Shown: positions 59,525-64,000 of the stretch, piece after piece | Numbering within the stretch: the stretch's first letter is position 1 | How the letters are laid out: the number at the start of each line of letters is the position of its first letter | Assembly (NCBI RefSeq): GCF_020410765.1 | Contig: NZ_CP084541.1 | Coordinates: 682,001-746,000 of the forward strand | Length of the DNA stretch: 64,000 nt | DNA from: Streptomyces marincola | Lineage (GTDB): Bacteria > Actinomycetota > Actinomycetes > Streptomycetales > Streptomycetaceae | Direction: 5' to 3' | Made by a program: the position numbers and the translations under genes | The notes under the pieces: generated by a model | The model's database searches: none | Seen by the model: the letters and a program-made list of their open reading frames with translations, nothing else | What the model was told of the DNA's origin: nothing

Positions 59525-60312
59525 CCGGCCAGGCACCCCTGTGGTACGTGTACGCGGTCACCCCGGCCGGGGACCCGGCGGCGCTGCCCGAAGACCTGCG
59601 CGGCGTGGCCGACGCGCCGCTGCGCACCCTGGCACAGGACGGGCTGACCGCGGTGGCCAGTCCCGTGGCCGCCGCCGACTTCGACGAGGAGCCGCTGCGG
59701 CAGCGCCTGGAGGACCTGGCGTGGCTGGAGGCCACGGCCCGCGGCCACCAGCGGGTGATCGACGCGCTGACGGCCGCGCCCGGCTGCGTGCTGCCGCTCC
59801 GGCTGGCCACCGTCTGCCGGGACGAGGCCGGGGTGCGGCGGCTGCTCGCGGGGAACCGGGAGCGGTTCCTCGACGCCATCGAGCGCCTGGACGGCCGCGC
59901 CGAGTGGGGCGTGAAGGTGTTCGCCGACGCCCCGGAACGCACCGAGGCGGCGCCCGCCACCGGCCGCGACTACCTGCGGCAGCGGGCCAGGCGGCGCCGG
60001 ACGGACGAGGAGGCGTGGCAGCGGGCCGAGGCGGCGGCCCGCGCGGTGCACGAACGGCTCGACGAGGTCGCGGAACTGTCCCGCCTGCACCCGCCCCAGG
60101 ACGCGCGGCTCTCCGGGGAGTCAGGGCGCAACCTGCTCAACGGCGCCTACCTGGTGCCGCGCGAGCGGGAGGAGGAGTTCTGCGAGCTGGCGGGGCGGCT
60201 GGCCGGTGAACTGGGCGGTCCCCGGCTCAACCTGACGGGGCCGTGGGCTCCGTACTCGTTCGCGCAGGTGACGGACCTCGCGCCGGAGCGCGAGCCGGAG
60301 CGCGCCGGGTGA
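59521..60312 (+). CDS. gvpL: Gas vesicle protein GvpL (GvpF/L family)
   Basis: 263 residues. Second GvpF/L protein: WYVYAVTPAGD start, DGLTAVASPV, RGHQRVIDALTAAPGCVLPL, RLATVCRDEAGVRRLLAG, WGVKVFADAP, and the C-terminal LNGAYLVPREREEEFCELAG and GPWAPYSF. Probable accessory shell protein. Overlaps gvpS by GTGA. Confidence 0.93.
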   Translation: MTGQAPLWYVYAVTPAGDPAALPEDLRGVADAPLRTLAQDGLTAVASPVAAADFDEEPLRQRLEDLAWLEATARGHQRVIDALTAAPGCVLPLRLATVCRDEAGVRRLLAGNRERFLDAIERLDGRAEWGVKVFADAPERTEAAPATGRDYLRQRARRRRTDEEAWQRAEAAARAVHERLDEVAELSRLHPPQDARLSGESGRNLLNGAYLVPREREEEFCELAGRLAGELGGPRLNLTGPWAPYSFAQVTDLAPEREPERAG

Positions 60313-60608
60313 GCGACGAACTGGCCTCGCGCGAGATCGCGCTGGTCGACCTGCTCGACCGGCTGCTCGCGGGCGGCGTGGTGCTGGCGGGGCACCTGAC
60401 GCTGCGGATCGCCGACGTGGACCTGGTGCGCATCGACCTGCGGGCGATGATCGCCTCCGTCGCCTCGCTCGCCGACGACGCCCAGGGCGGCGAGCCGGTG
60501 GCGGCGACGGCGGGCGGGACCGCCCCCGCCCTCGCGCCCGGCCCGCGGGAAACGCACGACACGCACACCACGCACGGCACGGAGCACAGGGACACCGCCG
60601 GCGCCTGA
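60309..60608 (+). CDS. gvpS: Gas vesicle protein GvpS (GvpA-like)
   Basis: 99 residues from GTG 60309. A third GvpA-type core (IALVDLLDRLLAGGVVLAGH, LTLRIADVDLVRIDLRAMIA), shortened, with a His/Thr-rich end (THDTHTTHGTEH). Minor vesicle protein. Separated from gvpK by 48 bases. Confidence 0.9.
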   Translation: MSDELASREIALVDLLDRLLAGGVVLAGHLTLRIADVDLVRIDLRAMIASVASLADDAQGGEPVAATAGGTAPALAPGPRETHDTHTTHGTEHRDTAGA

Positions 60609-60656
60609 CCCGGCGCGGCACCGCACGGCCCGCGCCCTGGTGAGGGGAGAGGACAC

Positions 60657-60938
60657 ATGGAGGGACGCGAGGCTCGGATCGAGCTGGACCGCGACTCGGT
60701 GGAACGCGACCTGATGAAGCTGATCCTGACCATCATCGAGCTGCTGCGCCAGCTGATGGAACGCCAGGCGCTGCGCCGGGTCGACGTGGGCGACCTGACC
60801 GAGGAGCAGGAGGAACGGATCGGGCTGACGCTCATGCTGCTCTCGGAGCGCATGGACGAGCTGCGCGGGCGCTACGGCTTCGAACCCGAGGACCTCAACA
60901 TCGACCTCGGCCCGCTCGGCCCGCTGCTGCCGCGCTGA
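60657..60938 (+). CDS. gvpK: Gas vesicle protein GvpK
   Basis: 93 residues: RIELDRDSVERDLMKLILTI, IELLRQLMERQALRRVDVGD, LTEEQEERIGLTLMLLSERM, then LRGRYGFEPEDLNIDLGPLG. Complete GvpK family. Assembly accessory protein. Last gene of the operon, followed by a strong terminator. Confidence 0.95.
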   Translation: MEGREARIELDRDSVERDLMKLILTIIELLRQLMERQALRRVDVGDLTEEQEERIGLTLMLLSERMDELRGRYGFEPEDLNIDLGPLGPLLPR

Positions 60939-60940
60939 CC

Positions 60941-60988
60941 CCGCCGCCCGCGCCCGCCCGGCCGCCCGTCACAGGGCGCGGGCGGCGG
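60941..60988. terminator. Bidirectional terminator after gvpK
   Basis: Perfect 15-bp arms CCGCCGCCCGCGCCC / GGGCGCGGGCGGCGG (60941-60955 and 60974-60988). The second arm lies in the last codons of the convergent FAD gene. Confidence 0.65.
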
Positions 60989-62621
60989 CCCGGCCCGCGG
61001 CCCTGCCGCTGAAGAGGCAGCCGCCGAGGAACGTGCCTTCGAGCGAGCGGTAGCCGTGCATGCCGCCGCCGCCGAAGCCCGCGGCCTCACCCGCCGCGTA
61101 GAGACCCGGCAGGGGCTGCCCGTCCGCCGCCAGGACCCGCCCGGACAGGTCCGTCTGGAGGCCGCCCAGCGTCTTGCGGGTCAGGACGTGCAGCCGGACG
61201 GCGATCAGCGGCCCGGCCGCCGGGTCGAGGAGGCGGTGCGGGGCCGCCACCCGGATCAGGCGGTCGCCGAGGTAGCCGCGGGCCCTGCGGATCGCTGCGA
61301 GCTGGAGGTCCTTGCCGAAGCGGTGGCCGAGGTCGCGGTCCCGCGCCTCGATCTGCCGGCGCAGCGTGCCGGCGTCGACGAGACCGCGCCCGGTGAGGGC
61401 GTTCATCCCGCGGACGAGGTCGTCGAGGCGCCGTTCCACGACGAAGTCGGGGCCGTGGTCGAGGAACGCCTGCACGGGCCCGGGGGTGCCCGCGCGGACC
61501 CGGCCGAGCACGTCGCGGACGCTGCGGCCGGTCAGGTCCGGGTTCTGCTCCGAGCCGGAGAGCGCGAACTCCTTCTCCACGATTCTGCGGGTGAGGACGA
61601 ACCAGGTGTGGTCGTGGCCGGTGCGCAGGATGTGCTCCAGGGTGCCGAGCGTGTCGAAGCCGGGGAAGAACGGCACCGGCAGCCGCTGCCCGGTGGCGTC
61701 GAGCCACAGCGCGGAGGGTCCTGGCAGGATGCGGATGCCGTGGGCGGACCACACGGGGTTCCAGTTGGCGATGCCCTCGGTGTAGTGCCACATCCGGTCG
61801 CCGTTGACCAGGCGCGCGCCCGCGCGTTCCGCGATGCCCAGGAGCAGGCCGTCGACGTGCGCGGGCACGCCGCTGAGCAGGTGGGCGGGCGCGGTGCCGA
61901 GGCGGCGCGGCCAGTGCGCCCTGACCAGGTCGTGGTTGCCGCCGATGCCGCCCGAGGTGATCAGCACGGCCTGGGCGCGCAGTTCGAACGCGTCGGTGGC
62001 CCGCCGGTTGCTGGCCGTGCCGCGCCTGGCCGCGCTGGGCGCGAGCACCTCGCCCGTGACCGTGTCGAGCGCGCCCGCGGTGCGGGCCAGGCCGGTGACG
62101 CGGTGCCGGAACCGCAGGTCGACCAGGCCGCGCCCGGCGGCCTCGCGGACCCGGCGTTCGAACGGTTCGAGCACGCCGGGTCCCGTGCCCCACGTGATGT
62201 GGAAGCGGGGCACGGAGTTGCCGTGCCCCGCGGCGTCGTGGCCCCCGCGCTCCGCCCAGCCGACGACGGGGAAGAAGCGCAGGCCCTGCCGGCGCAGCCA
62301 GGCCCGCTTCTCCCCCGCCGCGAAGTCGACGTACGCCTCGGCCCAGCGGCGCGCCCAGTCGTCCTCGGGGCGGTCGAAACCGGCGCTGCCGAGCCAGTCC
62401 TGCCAGGCCAGGTCGCGGCTGTCGCGGATGCCGAGCCGCCGCTGCTCAGGGGAGCCGACGAGGAAGAGGCCGCCGAAGGACCAGTGGGCCTGGCCGCCGA
62501 GCGAGGCCTCCGGTTCCTGTTCGAGGATGATGACCCGGCGTCCCGCGTCGGCCAGTTCGGCGGCGGCGGTCAGGCCGGCGAGCCCGGCCCCGATCACGAT
62601 GACGTCGGCGTCGTACGCCAT
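60969..62621 (-). CDS. FAD-binding dehydrogenase (KstD/fumarate-reductase-like)
   Basis: 550 residues. N-terminal FAD motif VIVIGAGLAGLTAAAELADA (about 7-26), the FAD_binding_2 type substrate region (QAHWSFGGLFLVGSPEQRRL), ITSGGIGGNHDLVRAHWP, and the C-terminal cap ending LYAAGEAAGFGGGGMHGYRS and LEGTFLGGCLFSGRAAG. Related to 3-ketosteroid dehydrogenases and fumarate reductases. Substrate unknown. ATG 62621 (GGGAGG eight bases before) is preferred over a start 63 bases earlier. 59 bases after pxpC on the same strand. Confidence 0.9.
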   Translation of the reverse strand: MAYDADVIVIGAGLAGLTAAAELADAGRRVIILEQEPEASLGGQAHWSFGGLFLVGSPEQRRLGIRDSRDLAWQDWLGSAGFDRPEDDWARRWAEAYVDFAAGEKRAWLRRQGLRFFPVVGWAERGGHDAAGHGNSVPRFHITWGTGPGVLEPFERRVREAAGRGLVDLRFRHRVTGLARTAGALDTVTGEVLAPSAARRGTASNRRATDAFELRAQAVLITSGGIGGNHDLVRAHWPRRLGTAPAHLLSGVPAHVDGLLLGIAERAGARLVNGDRMWHYTEGIANWNPVWSAHGIRILPGPSALWLDATGQRLPVPFFPGFDTLGTLEHILRTGHDHTWFVLTRRIVEKEFALSGSEQNPDLTGRSVRDVLGRVRAGTPGPVQAFLDHGPDFVVERRLDDLVRGMNALTGRGLVDAGTLRRQIEARDRDLGHRFGKDLQLAAIRRARGYLGDRLIRVAAPHRLLDPAAGPLIAVRLHVLTRKTLGGLQTDLSGRVLAADGQPLPGLYAAGEAAGFGGGGMHGYRSLEGTFLGGCLFSGRAAGRAAARAL

Positions 62622-62680
62622 GGCGGCGACCTCCCGGGCGCTGGTGGGTGGGAAGATCCTCGGCCCGCGGCGGCCCCGCG

Positions 62681-63562
62681 TCAACGGGCGCGGCAGCGGC
62701 GGCCCAGGGGCACGAACCTCAGCGGGGTGCCCGGCGGGGCCTGGGCGGCGGCGGGCAGGTCGGACGCGGGGACGACGCCGATCACGGGGTAGCCGCCGGT
62801 GGTGGGGTGGTCGGCGAGGAACACCAGGGGCAGGCCGTTCGGCGGGACCTGCACGGCGCCCAGCACGAGCCCCTCGCTGGGCAGTTCGTCGTGCCGGGCG
62901 CGTTTCAGGGCGGGTCCCTGGGTGCGCAGCCCGACGCGGTTGCTCTCCGGAGACACGCGGTAACGCCCCCGGGCGAGCGTGGCCAGGGCGTTCGGGGCGA
63001 ACCAGTCGTCCCTTGGCCCCGGCCGCAGGCGCAGCGCGAGTTCGGCCGGCGGTCCCGGCTGCGGCACCGCGTCGGCGGGCGCGGGCGGCGGGCCGCCGGG
63101 CCCGAGCGGCAGGACCGCGCCGTCGGTCAGGGGCGGCGGGCCGAGCCCGGACAGCAGGTCGGCGGAGCGGCTGCCGAGGACCGCGCCGACCGCGATGCCG
63201 CCGCCGATGGCCAGGTAGGCGCGCACGCCCGCGGTGGCGCGCCCGATGTCGAGGACGGCGCCGGCGGGCACCCGGAACGCCGTTCCCCAGGGCGCGGGCC
63301 GCCCGTCGACGGCGACCGGGCAGGGGGCGCCGGTCACGGCGGCGGTGACGGGCCCGTGCGGCCGGAGCGCGCAGCCGGTGAGCGTGGTCTCCAGGGTGGC
63401 GGCGTGCGGCGGGTTGCCGACGAGGCGGTTGGCGAGCCGGTGCGCGGGCGGGTCGAGGGCGCCGGAGCGGGGCACGCCGAGGTGGGCGTACCCCGCGCGG
63501 CCGAGGTCCTGGACGGTGGTGAGGGCACCGGCCCGCAGGACGGTGAGGGAGCGGTCGCTCAC
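62681..63562 (-). CDS. pxpC: 5-oxoprolinase subunit C (KipA/biotin-dependent carboxyltransferase fold)
   Basis: 293 residues from GTG 63562. PxpC/KipA signatures: LRAGALTTVQDLGRAGYAHL near the start, GVPRSGALDPPAHRLANRLV, YLAIGGGIAV, and YRVSPESNRVGLRTQGPAL, then EGLVLGAVQVPPNGLPLVFL and ADHPTTGGYPVIGVV. PxpABC convert 5-oxoproline to glutamate using ATP. Overlaps pxpB by GTGA. pxpA is not in the window. Confidence 0.94.
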   Translation of the reverse strand: MSDRSLTVLRAGALTTVQDLGRAGYAHLGVPRSGALDPPAHRLANRLVGNPPHAATLETTLTGCALRPHGPVTAAVTGAPCPVAVDGRPAPWGTAFRVPAGAVLDIGRATAGVRAYLAIGGGIAVGAVLGSRSADLLSGLGPPPLTDGAVLPLGPGGPPPAPADAVPQPGPPAELALRLRPGPRDDWFAPNALATLARGRYRVSPESNRVGLRTQGPALKRARHDELPSEGLVLGAVQVPPNGLPLVFLADHPTTGGYPVIGVVPASDLPAAAQAPPGTPLRFVPLGRRCRAR

Positions 63563-64000
63563 GCGGGGGTCTCCGGGACGAAGCGGACTCGGGTACCGGG
63601 GGCGAGGAGGGCGGCGGGCTCGCGTCCCGTGTCCCACAGCACGGCGTCGGTGGTGCCGATGAGCTGCCAGCCGCCGGGCGAGGCGCCGGGGTAGACGCCG
63701 GTCCAGGCGTCGGCCAGGGCCACGGAGCCGGGTGGGACGCGGGTCCTGGGCGTGGCCCTGCGCGGCACGGCGTACCGTTCGGGCAGGCCGGTGAGGTAGC
63801 CGAACCCGGGGGCGAAGCCGCAGAACGCCACGCGGTAGACGCCCGCCGCGTGGATCTCGGCCACGTCCTCGGGCCCGACGCCCCAGAGTGCGGCGACGTC
63901 GGCGAGGTCGGGGCCGTCGTACCGCACGCGGAGGGTGACGTCCCGGCCGGTCGAGGCCGGGACCGGGGGCACCTCCCAGGTGGCGAGCCGCCGGGCGAGA
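63559..64000 (-). CDS. pxpB: 5-oxoprolinase subunit B (KipI-like), partial
   Basis: C-terminal 147 residues, open through the window edge; the frame continues upstream of an internal GTG (63972) as LARRLATWEVPPVP, so the gene begins outside. Family motifs: RYDGPDLADVAALWG, HAAGVYRVAFCGFAPGFGYL, TGLPERYAVPRRATPRTRVP and GWQLIGTTDAVLWD. Partner of PxpC in ATP-dependent 5-oxoproline cleavage. Confidence 0.93.
   Translation of the reverse strand, partial: LARRLATWEVPPVPASTGRDVTLRVRYDGPDLADVAALWGVGPEDVAEIHAAGVYRVAFCGFAPGFGYLTGLPERYAVPRRATPRTRVPPGSVALADAWTGVYPGASPGGWQLIGTTDAVLWDTGREPAALLAPGTRVRFVPETPA

Overview
The window is very GC-rich (roughly three quarters G+C by eye) and densely coded. Stop/start junctions are often fused as NTGA overlaps, and GTG and TTG starts are common. 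Gene content and order (Streptomyces-type gas vesicle cluster, DUF397/XRE/ATPase module, Spo0M, sortase LAxTG anchor, SCO2322-like ECF operon) point to a Streptomyces or very close relative. No tRNA, rRNA, IS element, integrase or CRISPR array was seen.

Layout. 1-5.1 kb: the 3' end of a type I polyketide synthase (DH end, C-methyltransferase, pseudo-KR, ER, KR, ACP; no TE) with a coupled alpha/beta hydrolase; a small secreted protein and a SufS-like PLP enzyme follow. 7.2-9.8 kb: ornithine aminotransferase, a dimethylargininase-like hydrolase and an Lrp regulator. 10-15.7 kb: single genes (beta-protein family, small membrane protein, FAD/NAD disulfide oxidoreductase, nucleotidyltransferase, lipoprotein, MerR regulator). 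15.8-22.96 kb: a cobalamin-riboswitch-controlled operon on the minus strand. It encodes a secreted protein, ECF T, a fused double ECF ATPase, ECF S, a wall-anchored alpha/alpha-toroid protein and a secreted DUF4430 protein. The last two resemble the two halves of eukaryotic intrinsic factor/transcobalamin. 23-28 kb: S4 RNA-binding protein, a phosphotransferase, GNAT, a DUF3105/DUF305 pair and Spo0M. 28.9-31.5 kb: sulfotransferase, unknown protein and glycosyltransferase, overlapping. 31.6-35.2 kb: ABC-2 permease plus a secreted-hydrolase/ABC-ATPase fusion. 35.3-40.7 kb: MFS exporter, DUF4037 protein, an antibiotic-resistance type ABC-F ATPase with an upstream leader peptide, and WrbA. 40.9-46.1 kb: DUF397/XRE/ATPase module, VanW protein, methyltransferase and a second Lrp regulator. 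46.2-52.7 kb: urtABCDE urea ABC transporter, a signal-less AmiC-like sensor and a MarR regulator. 52.9-55.5 kb: BCCT transporter and a methyltransferase. 55.8-60.9 kb: complete gas vesicle operon gvpO-A-F-G-Y-Z-J-L-S-K. 61-64 kb: FAD dehydrogenase and 5-oxoprolinase subunits pxpC and pxpB (cut by the window end).

How the genes work together. The clearest functional units are the B12-switched ECF operon (vitamin capture at the surface, then import), the Urt urea importer with a possible cytoplasmic ligand sensor, the gas vesicle operon, and the ABC-F gene, which looks controlled by ribosome stalling on a 14-codon leader. Many convergent gene pairs are separated by strong perfect hairpins that probably act as bidirectional terminators.
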